Program-made: the position numbers and the translations under genes
Notes under the pieces: generated by a model
What the model saw: the letters and a program-made list of their open reading frames with translations, nothing else
Database searches by the model: none
What the model was told of the DNA's origin: nothing
Shown: in pieces, positions 9,754-19,698 of the stretch
Numbering within the stretch: position 1 is the stretch's first letter
Layout of the letters: every line of letters starts with the position of its first letter
Assembly (NCBI RefSeq): GCF_000735455.1
Contig: NZ_JMPS01000008.1
Coordinates: forward strand, 84,601 to 148,600
Direction of reading: 5' to 3'
Source: Yokenella regensburgei ATCC 49455
GTDB lineage: Bacteria; Pseudomonadota; Gammaproteobacteria; Enterobacterales; Enterobacteriaceae
DNA: 64,000 bases

Positions 9754-10692
9754 TTAAGCCGGGTTTGATAGCCCAAAGCATTCGCGGGCTGTTAATTCAT
9801 CTCGCGCGATTTGCGCCTTTAATTCATCCAGCGACGCGAATCGCTGCTCGTTGCGTATTTTTTTACGCAGTATGACATCTATATGGCGACCATAGAGGTC
9901 CATTACAACGTCCAGCAGGTGGACTTCGAGCTGTTGGCGCACGCCGGACACCGTTGGTCGGGTACCGATGTTTGCCACGCCCGGCAGCAGCGTGTCGCCC
10001 AGCCCTGCCACTTCAACCGCATAGACCCCTTTAACCGGGGAAACCTGACGACGCAGCGGTAAGTTCGCCGTCGGGAAGCCGATGGTACGACCCAGCTCAT
10101 CGCCGTGTACCACGCGACCAGAAATCGTGAAAGGATGCCCCAGCAGCTTTTCAGCCTGCTGCAGATCATCCGCCGCCAGCGCCTCGCGCACCGCAGTGCT
10201 ACTGATGCGCATACCACCATCGCAAAACGTGTGGGTGCTGGTGACGTCGAAACCGTATTCGGCCCCGGCTTTCTGTAATAACAAGAAATCCCCCTGACGA
10301 CCAGCGCCAAAGCGGAAATCATCCCCTACCGCGAGATACTGCACGCCAAGACGTTTAACCAGTAGATCGCTAATAAAGGCTTGCGCAGTCAGCGCCGCGA
10401 AGCGTCGGTCGAAACGGACACAGAGCACGTAATCCACATGACTTTCAGCCAGATAGCGCAGTTTTTCTCGCAGGCGCGTGAGTCTTGCAGGGGCTTTATC
10501 AGCGGCAAAAAGCTCGAGCGGCTGCGGTTCGAATATCATCACGACGACAGGTAAACCACGTTTCTGGCCTTCCGTGCGCAAGCGCTGCAAAAGCGCCTGA
10601 TGCCCACGATGCACGCCGTCGAAATTACCAATGGTCAACACACAGCCCTGTGGGGCCTGGCTGAGATTATGTATGCCGCGTATCAGCTTCAT
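9754..10692 (-). CDS. ribF: Bifunctional riboflavin kinase / FAD synthetase RibF
   Basis: A 312-residue enzyme that phosphorylates riboflavin to FMN and adenylates FMN to FAD. The N-terminal nucleotidyltransferase domain has [15 protein letters not shown] (about 21-35). The C-terminal flavokinase domain contains [11 protein letters not shown]. Length equals E. coli RibF. It lies 34 bases upstream of ileS in the same direction. No FMN riboswitch is recognisable upstream. Confidence 0.97.
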   Translation of the reverse strand: MKLIRGIHNLSQAPQGCVLTIGNFDGVHRGHQALLQRLRTEGQKRGLPVVVMIFEPQPLELFAADKAPARLTRLREKLRYLAESHVDYVLCVRFDRRFAALTAQAFISDLLVKRLGVQYLAVGDDFRFGAGRQGDFLLLQKAGAEYGFDVTSTHTFCDGGMRISSTAVREALAADDLQQAEKLLGHPFTISGRVVHGDELGRTIGFPTANLPLRRQVSPVKGVYAVEVAGLGDTLLPGVANIGTRPTVSGVRQQLEVHLLDVVMDLYGRHIDVILRKKIRNEQRFASLDELKAQIARDELTARECFGLSNPA

Positions 10693-10945
10693 GTCTGGCT
10701 CAAAACAGTGAAAATCGTCCGAGTATACCTTGTACCGCAGTTCACGTTAACCCGCGATTGCACTCCGCAACAGAAAGAGATAAGGATTTCATCAACCTTG
10801 CCATTCACGGTGAGAAAAACTGCGGTTGTTATGCGATTTTTGTGCCGGAAAAGCTGTATTCGCCAGGCGCAAGCTGTTAGAATCCTGCGCCATCACTACG
10901 TAATCAAGCGTTGTCACATTAACGGCGCTTATTTGCACAAATCCA

Positions 10946-10974
10946 TTGACAAAAGAAGGCTAAAAGGGCATATT
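10946..10974 (+). promoter_or_regulatory. Sigma-70 promoter of rpsT
   Basis: TTGACA at 10946-10951 and CATATT at 10969-10974 are separated by 17 bases, about 48 bases before the TTG start of rpsT. This corresponds in position to the strong proximal rpsT promoter of E. coli. The remaining 330-base gap to ribF shows no other gene I can support. Confidence 0.75.
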
Positions 10975-11000
10975 CCTCGGCCTTTGAATTGTCCATATAG

Positions 11001-11285
<285 letters not shown>

Positions 11286-11309
11286 TCGCCCGCTTGTTAT
11301 CCGCTTTGA

Positions 11310-11337
11310 AAAAAAGCCCGCTAACGCGGGTTTTTTT
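11310..11337 (+). terminator. rpsT terminator
   Basis: A tract, then stem CCCGC/GCGGG (11317-11321 with 11326-11330) and a run of seven T. The A tract on the other side makes it usable in both directions, so it may also serve convergent nhaR. Confidence 0.88.
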
Positions 11338-11348
11338 ATGTCTGTCGT

Positions 11349-12248
11349 TTAGCGTTCAGGAAGTGCAAACAGCGCAGAGTAATCCTGATTGCAGATACGC
11401 TGAACCGCCGGGTGCTGGATCATCCGCTCGGCAAAGATTGCGTGATACTCCTCCATCACCGTATCCATGCGCCCAATCTCGATGATGTTCTCATCGGCGT
11501 AGAGAGCCTGCGCATAAAGCGTTGGTGCCACAAAGATGGCATTGTGTGCCGCACCAAACGCCTTCATCAGCGCCGCATCATCAAACTCCCCCAGAATCTC
11601 AACCTTAAGCCCCTGCGAGTTAAACCAGTTCAGCAGTTTGCGCCCGAGCATAGAGCGACGGCCTGGGATCAGCAGGCGACGTTCCTCGAGGCAGGCCGGG
11701 AAAGGTTTTTCCGGCGGCGGGTTCATACACCAGAAGCTGATGCCACATTCACCAATTTTGACCGAAAACAGACCTTCCTGTTGGGTAGAATCAATCGGGC
11801 AGTCAGAGATAATAATATCCAGCTTATGCTGGCTGAGCTGTTCAAGCAGCATCTCGTGAGTGGATTCAAAGCAGCGTAGATGAATTTGCTCATCTTCGAC
11901 AACCGCGGCGTCCAGTACGCCACTCACCAGGCGTTTCGACAACGCATCCGCCACGCCCACATCAAACAGCAGATTCGCTTCTTTGCGGTAGTTGACGATA
12001 TCGAGCATCTCCTGGCTCAGGGTGAACATCTTATCGGCATAGCGAAACACCAGCTCACCGAGCTCGCTCGGCTCAAGCCCCCTGCCCTTACGTTTGAACA
12101 GCTTGCCCTGTAGCCTCTCCTCCAGCGCCTTGATCTGCCCGGTAATCGTTTGTGGCGTTAAGTAAAGTGCTTCTGCCGCGCCGACAACCGATCCCTCTTT
12201 ATAGACGTGCCAGAAGTAGTACAGATGGTTGTAGTTCATATGAGACAT
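11349..12248 (-). CDS. nhaR: LysR-type activator NhaR
   Basis: A 299-residue LysR-family regulator; in E. coli NhaR activates nhaA in response to sodium and also osmC and pga. The N-terminal helix-turn-helix reads [26 protein letters not shown], and the rest is the effector domain. The ATG at 12248 ([12 protein letters not shown]) has GGGAG upstream and gives the family length; a longer reading would run into the nhaA end. It follows nhaA after 52 bases in the same direction, so the two can form an operon. Confidence 0.96.
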   Translation of the reverse strand: MSHMNYNHLYYFWHVYKEGSVVGAAEALYLTPQTITGQIKALEERLQGKLFKRKGRGLEPSELGELVFRYADKMFTLSQEMLDIVNYRKEANLLFDVGVADALSKRLVSGVLDAAVVEDEQIHLRCFESTHEMLLEQLSQHKLDIIISDCPIDSTQQEGLFSVKIGECGISFWCMNPPPEKPFPACLEERRLLIPGRRSMLGRKLLNWFNSQGLKVEILGEFDDAALMKAFGAAHNAIFVAPTLYAQALYADENIIEIGRMDTVMEEYHAIFAERMIQHPAVQRICNQDYSALFALPER

Positions 12249-12300
12249 GTTTTTCACTCCCTGATATGTCTTAAAAGCACCCCGTAGGGCGCTTCGCTGT

Positions 12301-13479
12301 TCACTCTGTTGAATCCTGCGAACCACGCATCTGCATGCGCAGCAGGGTGTAACCGACAACGGCTGACAGGACAGAGCCAATCAGGATCCCAAGCTTTGCC
12401 CAGTTAATGAGCGCGGGATCAACGTTGCCGAATGCCAGGCTGGCAATGAATATCGACATGGTGAAGCCGATTCCACACAGTACACCCACGGACATAATCT
12501 GCTTGCAAGTTGTCCCTTCCGGCAGATGCGCCCACTTCAGCTTCAACGCCAGCCAGCAGAACAAGCTAATCCCGAGCGGCTTACCAATGAACAGACCGGC
12601 AATGATGCCAAGCGGTAGCAGCGAGGTCAGCCCTTCAAGCGTGACGCCTCCCAAAGAAACGCCGGCATTGGCAAACGCAAACAGCGGCAGAATAAGGAAC
12701 GCCACCCACGGGTGCAGAACGTGCTCAAGCTGCTTCGCCGGTGATTTCCCCTCCTTCTCCTTGAGTGGGATCAGGAACCCGACGATAACACCCGCAAGCG
12801 TCGCGTGAACTCCTGATTTTAGCACTGCCGTCCACAGGATGGCTCCCACCAGAATATAGATACCCGTCCGGCGGACACCGCACAGATTCAGGCCGATCAG
12901 CACCACAATCGCAGCAGCGGCTACCCCCAGTGAGAGCAGCGACAGATCGTTGGTGTAGAACAGCGCGATAATCACGATGGCTCCCAGATCGTCGATGATC
13001 GCCAACGCCATCAGGAAGATTTTTAACGCTGCGGGAATACGGCTACCGAGCAGTGCCAGCACACCGAGCGCAAAGGCAATGTCGGTCGCCGCTGGAATTG
13101 CCCATCCTTCGCGTGCCACTGGATCCTGGGCGTTAAACGCCAGGTAGACCAGCGCCGGAACCACCATTCCCCCCAGTGCAGCAATCACCGGGAATACCGC
13201 CTGACGACGGCTGGCAAGCGATCCCTGAATTAGCTCGCGCTTCACTTCGAGCCCGATGAGCAGGAAAAAGATTGCCATCAGCGCGTCGTTTATCCACAAC
13301 AGCATGTTTTTGTTGATTTCCAGAGCGCCCACCCGTAGCTGCACGGGGGTTTCCAGAAATGCGTGGTAAATGCCGCTGGTCGCTCCGGTATTGGCAAGCA
13401 GCATCGCCAGCGCCGCAGCAATAATGAGGATGATGCCCCCTGCGGCATCACTGCTGAAAAAACGATGTAGATTTTTCAT
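12301..13479 (-). CDS. nhaA: Na+/H+ antiporter NhaA
   Basis: A 392-residue inner-membrane antiporter exchanging two protons for one sodium or lithium ion. About 12 membrane segments are visible. The ion-binding aspartates Asp163 and Asp164 are present in AIIDDLGA, and Asp133 lies in AATDIAFA, all at E. coli numbering. The start at 13479 ([15 protein letters not shown]) has GGGA upstream; six more residues would be added by an earlier start with a poorer signal. Followed by nhaR. Confidence 0.97.
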   Translation of the reverse strand: MKNLHRFFSSDAAGGIILIIAAALAMLLANTGATSGIYHAFLETPVQLRVGALEINKNMLLWINDALMAIFFLLIGLEVKRELIQGSLASRRQAVFPVIAALGGMVVPALVYLAFNAQDPVAREGWAIPAATDIAFALGVLALLGSRIPAALKIFLMALAIIDDLGAIVIIALFYTNDLSLLSLGVAAAAIVVLIGLNLCGVRRTGIYILVGAILWTAVLKSGVHATLAGVIVGFLIPLKEKEGKSPAKQLEHVLHPWVAFLILPLFAFANAGVSLGGVTLEGLTSLLPLGIIAGLFIGKPLGISLFCWLALKLKWAHLPEGTTCKQIMSVGVLCGIGFTMSIFIASLAFGNVDPALINWAKLGILIGSVLSAVVGYTLLRMQMRGSQDSTE

Positions 13480-13585
13480 TATCAAATCCCGATTCACTTC
13501 GATAAAACAGAATGATAGCCATATTATCTATGATATTAACTCGGGAAAAGTAGCTTATATCTGCATTTTGATTCGATAAAAACGA

Positions 13586-13617
13586 AAAGACGCTCTATTG
13601 AGCGTCTTTGATTTTTT
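13586..13617 (-). terminator. Terminator of the chitinase gene
   Basis: Perfect stem AAAGACGCT / AGCGTCTTT (13586-13594 with 13601-13609) just after the chitinase stop, followed on the minus strand by a T-rich tract. It separates the chitinase from nhaA and marks one edge of the insert. Confidence 0.8.
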
Positions 13618-13629
13618 TACAGATAACGA

Positions 13630-15387
13630 TCAGATTGCACCCAGATCGTTCCACGGCTGGCCTACACCGCAGTTCAGGTCTGGCTGATCGCCAACGGTCC
13701 ACCATCCTGCTTTATATTGATGACCTTTCCAGATAACCAGGTCATTTTCCATATAGGTTGCTGTGGCATCCCAGGTATCGCCTGAAGTTTCACCTTCGTC
13801 CGGAGTCGGCTCTGGCTGCGGCTCGACATCAGTATCATCAGGAGTCGGTTCCGGCTGTGGGTCAACAGAAGTCTCATCATCAGGAACCACGCCATCAATA
13901 GCAGTCATCCCAGAGAAATAGAACGGTGCCATATCGACAACCTGAGTCTGAACTTCGTAGCCCAGGCCTTCACGTGCGGCGTTCAGCAGAACACCGTTAT
14001 CCTGGTCGATGGTCCAGGTAAACAGGCCGCCCAGATTATGCTTAGCCGCGTACTCGCCTTTAGCCTTCACTGAACGTGGGGTATCAAGAGACATGAACAG
14101 TTTAGATTGCGGGTTATACAGGAAATCAGCATCGGCCACGGTATCGGTATAAACATTAAAACCGTTACGACCAGACTGGTTCTCCAGATCCAGATAGTTA
14201 TAAATGGTGTCATACCATTCAGTACAGCCGGACTCGAAGGAACCGGTGGTGGTCCCCTGACCTGGGTTGTAGCTACCTTTCAGCGGTGAAACACTTTCAA
14301 CTTCAGCGTTACGCGCATTACGGGTATAACCAGCATAACCAATGTTAATACGATCGGATGGGAAACCTTCCGCAATCAGATAATCAACAACGGCTTCAAC
14401 GCTCCAGCTACCTTCCGCCAGCGGTGTCAGGTTGGTATGGTGAGTCAGTTCCGCCGCCCACGGAGTACCGAAGAAGTCGTAAGTCATCACGTTGATGGCA
14501 TACAAACCTGCATCCAGCAGTGCTTTGACGTTGGAATACCCGAGTACTTCCACAACAGCAGAGCTTGCGATAGAGACTTTTACATCACCACGACCTGCTG
14601 CATTGAGCTGAGTTTTCAGCTCTTTGATCAGCAGAGCATAGTTTTCACCATCTTCCACGCCGTGCGGATTCCCGTTCCCCGCGTTGTTCGGGTATTCCCA
14701 GTCGATATCGACTTCGCTAAACATAGGGAATTGTTTAAACAGTTTTACGACACCTGCTGCAAATACTTTACGAGTGGCTTCGGTTTTCGCCATCTCGTGG
14801 AAGCCATTACTCATGGTCCAGCCGCCAATGCTCATTGAAAGCGCCAGCTCATGATCCATAGATTTTGCTTTTGCCTGCAGGTCACGCAGGCCGCCCAGCA
14901 GACCATGAGTCGTAGATTCCGTTACTGTTTTCGGGTCTACATCCCAACCGCTGGTTTCCTGGTTGCAGTTAACGTAAGACTGGAAATCACCCCATGGGTC
15001 GAGGAAGGTCGGTTCGCCAGTCACTTTACCGGTCTGAGTCGCGGCATTATTGATGGTGAACTGTTTTTCACCTTGATCGCCAACGATGCCAATAAAGCCA
15101 AAAATGATTTTGTCGTATGCAGTAGGGTCGACATGAGCAAGATCATAACCACGGCCGCGGCTCTCAGGTGAGTCCTGGCCCTGCAGGCGACCGTCATATT
15201 GAGACCAGTCGGTGTAGTACCCGAATACTTTAGGCTTGTTGGCTTTACGATATTTGTTATACACCGGAGCGGCTACACGAGCAGAGGTATAGCTGTATTT
15301 TTCTGTTTCGGTAGCAGGTTTAAACCCATCGGCAGCATTGCTTTTTTCCGTCAGGCTATCGGCTTTAATCAGTTTACTGGTAGACAT
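13630..15387 (-). CDS. GH18 chitinase with C-terminal chitin-binding domain
   Basis: A 585-residue family 18 glycoside hydrolase that should cut chitin or related GlcNAc polymers. The barrel starts near VFGYYTDWSQYDG (54-66), with SIGGW at 186-190 and the catalytic motif VDIDWEYP, Glu231 being the acid. The first Asp of the usual DxxDxDxE motif is Ser224. A Pro/Glu/Thr-rich linker (about 501-537, containing two copies of EPQPEPTPD-like sequence) joins a CBM5/12-type domain with AGWWTVGDQP. There is no Sec or Tat signal peptide, so release would need another route. The start has GAGGA eight bases upstream. Salmonella carries a related chitinase at this chromosomal position. Confidence 0.9.
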   Translation of the reverse strand: MSTSKLIKADSLTEKSNAADGFKPATETEKYSYTSARVAAPVYNKYRKANKPKVFGYYTDWSQYDGRLQGQDSPESRGRGYDLAHVDPTAYDKIIFGFIGIVGDQGEKQFTINNAATQTGKVTGEPTFLDPWGDFQSYVNCNQETSGWDVDPKTVTESTTHGLLGGLRDLQAKAKSMDHELALSMSIGGWTMSNGFHEMAKTEATRKVFAAGVVKLFKQFPMFSEVDIDWEYPNNAGNGNPHGVEDGENYALLIKELKTQLNAAGRGDVKVSIASSAVVEVLGYSNVKALLDAGLYAINVMTYDFFGTPWAAELTHHTNLTPLAEGSWSVEAVVDYLIAEGFPSDRINIGYAGYTRNARNAEVESVSPLKGSYNPGQGTTTGSFESGCTEWYDTIYNYLDLENQSGRNGFNVYTDTVADADFLYNPQSKLFMSLDTPRSVKAKGEYAAKHNLGGLFTWTIDQDNGVLLNAAREGLGYEVQTQVVDMAPFYFSGMTAIDGVVPDDETSVDPQPEPTPDDTDVEPQPEPTPDEGETSGDTWDATATYMENDLVIWKGHQYKAGWWTVGDQPDLNCGVGQPWNDLGAI

Positions 15388-15746
15388 AATATATTTCCTC
15401 ACAGGTTAATTTTTGACAGCGTTTTGCTGTGGGGAAATATTTCCATAACGAGTAAAAATAAGGTAATCATTATCCATCATAATTCATCCTTATACTTACC
15501 AAAGAGCGATCCAACATTTCATAAATTTAATCACGCTTAAATCCACCTTAAAACAAGCTAAAAACACAGAATGAGATCTTTCTCATCACAAAAACAAAAC
15601 CCATAAAAATCAGATTAATAAAGCAATCGTCGAAACCAATAAAATCACTTCACCTCAAAATAAACAAAGTCGACTACAAAAGAGTCAATGTGCAAAGTTG
15701 CTATCAGCATAATGAGTGACATCAGAGTCAATCAGGAAAAACTAAC
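15388..15746. promoter_or_regulatory. AT-rich divergent control region, chitinase / wHTH regulator
   Basis: A 359-base gap between divergent starts, visibly richer in A and T than its surroundings. It holds an inverted repeat ATGAGA-TCTT-TCTCAT (15571-15586), an inverted repeat CAGC-GTTTT-GCTG about 20-35 bases upstream of the chitinase start, and a direct repeat AGAGTCAAT at 15681-15689 and 15724-15732 just before the regulator gene. These are candidate regulator or H-NS sites; no site identity can be proven by reading. Confidence 0.5.
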
Positions 15747-16169
15747 ATGAGCTGCTACGTAATAAACACTAACTGTATTTTCGACGAGAACAATTTAGAA
15801 ATAGAAAACAAGGATAGTGCGAGAAGGATAAAGATGACACCAATGCGTGCCCGGTGCCTGAGTTTTTTTATTACCACGAGAAGTAAAAGCATTATCGACA
15901 AAACAGATATTACTACCGCGTTATGGGGAGAGCGCGGGCAATTTGTCAGCGATGCTAACTTAACGCAGCTCCTTTATCTTTTACGTAAAGACCTTCGTGA
16001 GGTGGGTATTGAGAACTTTATGATAACCATCCCTCGCCAGGGTGTTCGGATTAACGATGACATCGACATTCTTCCAGCAAACACCAACCCATCAACATCA
16101 GAACAGAAAATCGGGGGACCTAAAAGTTCGTTCCTCTCAGCCCTGATGTGCAAACTATTCCGCTGGTAA
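15747..16169 (+). CDS. ToxR/CadC-type winged-helix regulator
   Basis: A 140-residue protein with an OmpR/ToxR-type winged-helix domain: MTPMRARCLSFFIT (about 30-43) leads the first helices, and ALWGERGQFVSDANLTQLLYLLRKDLREVG (about 58-87) is the typical recognition-helix region, followed by the wing TIPRQGVRIND. No receiver domain and no clear membrane segment follow, so it is far shorter than ToxR or CadC. It diverges from the chitinase gene, which it probably controls (inference from context; Salmonella has a similar pairing). Base composition is AT-rich compared with dnaJ, suggesting acquisition by transfer. Confidence 0.8.
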   Translation: MSCYVINTNCIFDENNLEIENKDSARRIKMTPMRARCLSFFITTRSKSIIDKTDITTALWGERGQFVSDANLTQLLYLLRKDLREVGIENFMITIPRQGVRINDDIDILPANTNPSTSEQKIGGPKSSFLSALMCKLFRW

Positions 16170-16206
16170 CGCGGATACTGTAAGGGCCCGGAGAGAAAAG
16201 CAGCAT

Positions 16207-16241
16207 AAAAAAACCCGGAAGTATCATCCTCCGGGTTTTGT
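16207..16241. terminator. Bidirectional terminator, regulator / dnaJ
   Basis: Hairpin AACCCGGA ... TCCGGGTT with A tract on one side and T tract on the other, between the convergent wHTH regulator (stop 16169) and dnaJ (stop 16261). The longer T run on the minus strand suits dnaJ termination best. Confidence 0.85.
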
Positions 16242-16260
16242 TTGAAGCCTGCTGAAATGA

Positions 16261-17406
16261 TTAACGCGTCAGGTCGTCAAAAAACTTCTTCACGCCGTCA
16301 AAGAAGCTCTTGGAGCGCGGGCTGTTTTTCTCACCCGTCGGGCCACCAAAGCTTTCCTGCAATTCCTTCAGCAACTGTTTTTGCTTGTCGTTCAGTCCGA
16401 CAGGCGTCTCGACGACGACACGGCACAGCAGATCGCCCTGCGCACCGCCACGAACGGATTTCACGCCTTTACCGCGCATGCGGAACAGTTTACCCGTCTG
16501 GGTTTCGCCCGGCACCTTCAGGTTAACGCGGCCATCCAGCGTCGGCACTTCAATCTCACCGCCCAGCGCAGCCATAGCGAAGTTGATCGGGACTTCACAG
16601 TACAGGTTGTTGCCTTCACGCTCAAAGATAGCATGCTGCTTCACCTGAACCTGAACGTACAGATCGCCTGCCGGTGCACCATGCTCGCCCGCTTCGCCTT
16701 CACCAGACAGACGAATGCGATCGCCGGTATCCACACCCGCCGGAATTTTAACCGACAGCGTTTTAGATTTTTCCACGCGACCGTGCCCGTGGCACTTGTT
16801 GCACGGATCTTTAATCAGCGTACCGCGACCCTGACAGTGCGGACAGGTCTGCTGCACCGCGAAGAAGCCCTGACGCATCTGTACCTGGCCGGAACCGTGA
16901 CAGGTTGGGCAGGTTTGCGGTTGGGTACCCGGTTTTGCGCCGTTGCCATGGCACACGTCGCACTCTTCGAGGGTCGGAATACGAATTTCTTTGGTCACGC
17001 CGCGAACGGCTTCTTCCAGCGTCAGGTCCATGTTGTAGCGCAGATCAGCGCCTCGCGCTGCACGCTGACGACCACGACCGCCACCAAAGATATCACCAAA
17101 CACATCGCCGAAGATGTCGCTGAAATCAGCACCGCCACCGCCAAAGCCGCCACCGAATCCACCGCCGCCCATGCCACCCTGTTCAAAGGCAGCGTGGCCA
17201 TACTGATCGTACGCCGCACGTTTCTGAGAGTCGGTCAGGATCTCGTAGGCTTCTTTAATTTCTTTAAATTTGGCTTCGGCTTCTTTATCACCCTGGTTAC
17301 GGTCCGGGTGATATTTCATGGCCAGGCGCTTGTAGGCCTTTTTGATTTCACGCTCTTCCGCTGTTTTGGAAACGCCTAAAATCTCGTAATAGTCTCTCTT
17401 AGCCAT
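16261..17406 (-). CDS. dnaJ: Hsp40 co-chaperone DnaJ
   Basis: A 381-residue co-chaperone that delivers unfolded clients to DnaK and stimulates its ATPase. The J domain with HPD ([10 protein letters not shown], about 30-39) is followed by a Gly/Phe-rich stretch (about 75-105), then four zinc-finger repeats of the CxxCxGxG type ([32 protein letters not shown]) and the C-terminal client-binding domain. It follows dnaK after an 84-base gap containing a long hairpin. Confidence 0.98.
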   Translation of the reverse strand: MAKRDYYEILGVSKTAEEREIKKAYKRLAMKYHPDRNQGDKEAEAKFKEIKEAYEILTDSQKRAAYDQYGHAAFEQGGMGGGGFGGGFGGGGADFSDIFGDVFGDIFGGGRGRQRAARGADLRYNMDLTLEEAVRGVTKEIRIPTLEECDVCHGNGAKPGTQPQTCPTCHGSGQVQMRQGFFAVQQTCPHCQGRGTLIKDPCNKCHGHGRVEKSKTLSVKIPAGVDTGDRIRLSGEGEAGEHGAPAGDLYVQVQVKQHAIFEREGNNLYCEVPINFAMAALGGEIEVPTLDGRVNLKVPGETQTGKLFRMRGKGVKSVRGGAQGDLLCRVVVETPVGLNDKQKQLLKELQESFGGPTGEKNSPRSKSFFDGVKKFFDDLTR

Positions 17407-17432
17407 CTTTTTTCAATGCCCTTAACATGCGA

Positions 17433-17465
17433 GCACGGGCGGAGAGGAAACCTCTTCGCCCGTGC
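17433..17465. other. Hairpin in the dnaK-dnaJ spacer
   Basis: Inverted repeat with 15-base arms (17433-17447 and 17451-17465), one mismatch and an AAA loop. It lacks a T tract directly after it, so it is more likely a partial attenuator or mRNA-stability element that sets the DnaK:DnaJ ratio than a full terminator. Confidence 0.6.
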
Positions 17466-17490
17466 CAGTAATTACCCGTTCAAAGGGCGA

Positions 17491-19407
17491 TTATTTTTTG
17501 TCTTTCACTTCTTCGAACTCTGCGTCAACAACATCGTCGTCTTTCGCATTGCTCGCGGAAGCGTCAGCCCCGCCAGCCTGCTGCTGAGCGTGCTGCTGCT
17601 GAGCGATTTCCAGCAGTTTCTGGGAAGCTTGCGCCAGCGCCTGCATTTTCGCTTCGATGTCTGCTTTGTCTTCGCCTTTCAGGGACGCTTCCAGTGCAGT
17701 CAGCGCAGACTCGATAGCCGTTTTGTCTTCAGCTGGCAGTTTGTCACCGGCTTCTTCAACCTGCTTACGAGTGCTGTGCAGCAGATGGTCACCCTGGTTG
17801 CGGGTCTGAACCAGTTCTTCGAACTTACGGTCAGACTCGGCGTTAGCTTCCGCTTCGCGAACCATTTTCTGGATCTCTTCTTCGTTCAGACCAGAAGAGG
17901 CCTTGATGGTGATTTTCTGCTCTTTACCGCTGTTTTTGTCTTTCGCGGAAACGTGCAGAATACCGTCAGCATCGATATCGAAGGTGACTTCGATCTGCGG
18001 CATGCCGCGCGGTGCCGGGTTAATACCATCCAGGTTGAACTGACCCAGTGATTTGTTATCGGATGCACGTTTACGCTCACCCTGAATCACGTGGATAGTT
18101 ACCGCAGACTGGTTATCCTCAGCGGTTGAGAACACCTGGCTGTGCTTGGTCGGGATGGTGGTGTTTTTGTTGATGAGCGCCGTCATCACACCGCCCATGG
18201 TTTCAATACCCAGAGACAGCGGAGTAACGTCCAGCAACAGAACGTCTTTAACTTCACCTGTCAGTACACCACCCTGAACGGCAGCACCGATAGCCACGGC
18301 TTCGTCCGGGTTAACGTCTTTACGCGGTTCTTTACCGAAGAACTCAGCAACTTTCTTCTGCACCATCGGCATACGAGTCTGACCACCGACCAGGATAACG
18401 TCCTGGATATCGGACACGGACAGGCCAGCATCCTGCAGCGCAACTTTCAGCGGCTCGATGGAACGGTTCACCAGGTCTTCAACCAGGCTTTCCAGTTTCG
18501 CACGAGTCACTTTGATGTTCATGTGTTTCGGACCGGTCGCATCTGCAGTGATGTACGGCAGGTTAACGTCGGTCTGCTGAGCAGAAGACAGTTCAATCTT
18601 CGCTTTCTCAGCGGCTTCTTTCAGACGCTGCATCGCCAGCGGGTCATTACGCAGGTCAATGCCCTGATCTTTCTTGAACTCGTCAACGAGGTAGTTGATC
18701 AGGCGAGTATCGAAGTCTTCACCACCCAGGTGGGTATCACCGTTGGTTGCCAGTACTTCGAAGGTTTTTTCGCCGTCGACTTCGTCGATTTCGATAATAG
18801 AGATATCGAAGGTACCACCACCCAGGTCGTAAACCGCGATAGTACGGTTACCGACTTCTTTATCCAGACCGTAAGCCAGTGCTGCTGCGGTCGGTTCGTT
18901 GATGATACGCTTAACTTCCAGACCTGCGATACGGCCAGCATCTTTCGTTGCCTGACGCTGAGCATCGTTGAAGTATGCAGGTACGGTGATAACAGCTTCA
19001 GTTACCGGCTCACCCAGGTAATCTTCCGCGGTTTTCTTCATTTTCTTCAGCACTTCAGCAGAGATCTGCGGCGGTGCAGTTTTGGTGCCTTTCACATCAA
19101 GCCATGCGTCACCGTTATCAGCAGCAACGATTTTGTACGGCATGATGGAAACATCACGCTGAACTTCTTCGTCCTGGAAGCGACGGCCAATCAGGCGTTT
19201 GATTGCGAACAGCGTATTTTGCGGGTTCGTCACTGCCTGACGTTTAGCCGGCTGACCAACCAGAGTTTCACCATCCTGGGTATAAGCAATGATAGAAGGC
19301 GTGGTGCGATCGCCCTCGGCGTTCTCAAGCACGCGCGCGGTAGTGCCATCCATAATCGCTACACAAGAGTTGGTAGTACCCAGGTCGATACCAATAATTT
19401 TACCCAT
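17491..19407 (-). CDS. dnaK: Hsp70 chaperone DnaK
   Basis: A 638-residue chaperone. The nucleotide-binding domain opens with [13 protein letters not shown] and contains the phosphate-2 loop [13 protein letters not shown] near residue 195. The substrate-binding domain follows the [11 protein letters not shown] linker region (about 393-403). The tail ends in EEVKDKK, as in enterobacterial DnaK. Length matches E. coli. A sigma-32 promoter lies upstream at 19531-19556, and dnaJ follows in the operon. Confidence 0.99.
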   Translation of the reverse strand: MGKIIGIDLGTTNSCVAIMDGTTARVLENAEGDRTTPSIIAYTQDGETLVGQPAKRQAVTNPQNTLFAIKRLIGRRFQDEEVQRDVSIMPYKIVAADNGDAWLDVKGTKTAPPQISAEVLKKMKKTAEDYLGEPVTEAVITVPAYFNDAQRQATKDAGRIAGLEVKRIINEPTAAALAYGLDKEVGNRTIAVYDLGGGTFDISIIEIDEVDGEKTFEVLATNGDTHLGGEDFDTRLINYLVDEFKKDQGIDLRNDPLAMQRLKEAAEKAKIELSSAQQTDVNLPYITADATGPKHMNIKVTRAKLESLVEDLVNRSIEPLKVALQDAGLSVSDIQDVILVGGQTRMPMVQKKVAEFFGKEPRKDVNPDEAVAIGAAVQGGVLTGEVKDVLLLDVTPLSLGIETMGGVMTALINKNTTIPTKHSQVFSTAEDNQSAVTIHVIQGERKRASDNKSLGQFNLDGINPAPRGMPQIEVTFDIDADGILHVSAKDKNSGKEQKITIKASSGLNEEEIQKMVREAEANAESDRKFEELVQTRNQGDHLLHSTRKQVEEAGDKLPAEDKTAIESALTALEASLKGEDKADIEAKMQALAQASQKLLEIAQQQHAQQQAGGADASASNAKDDDVVDAEFEEVKDKK

Positions 19408-19530
19408 CTAAACGTCTCCACTATAAATTCGATCAACATGTGGTTGTGAACCTGTAATAGGGGCGAAACGTGTCGTTTCAAGCTCCCTGAATCGTTTTTT
19501 TTCAGGCTCACCACTGCGGTTGAGTACTAA

Positions 19531-19556
19531 ATGGGGTCGCATCGCTGCGCATCAAG
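19531..19556 (-). promoter_or_regulatory. Sigma-32 heat-shock promoter of dnaKJ
   Basis: On the minus strand CCCCTTGAT and, after a GC-containing spacer, GACCCCATTTAG. This fits the RpoH consensus (CTTGAA, 13-15 bases, CCCCAT) and closely resembles E. coli dnaK P1. It lies about 125 bases upstream of the dnaK ATG. Confidence 0.88.
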
Positions 19557-19698
19557 GGGCAAAGTAAAAAATTTTTAATTCAACCCTCTCAGATCATAGA
19601 CACGCCACCAGCACCTTATTATGATGCCGCGCCCTGCTACCAGAGGATTGGCACAGGGTATTTACACTTCACCATTTAAATGATGATTTTGAGGAATT

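Noticed and set aside
13480..13629. Possible hok/sok-type toxin locus, as at this position in E. coli
   Set aside because: No Hok-like small frame or sok-like promoter is visible; the space holds only the chitinase terminator and the nhaA upstream region.
13630..16169. Prophage remnant at the chitinase island
   Set aside because: No integrase, capsid, tail or lysis gene is present and no attachment repeats were found; only chitinase and regulator can be supported.
18142..19449. A 435-codon open frame antisense to dnaK
   Set aside because: Long antisense frames against dnaK are a known codon-bias artefact; the translated sequence has no family features.
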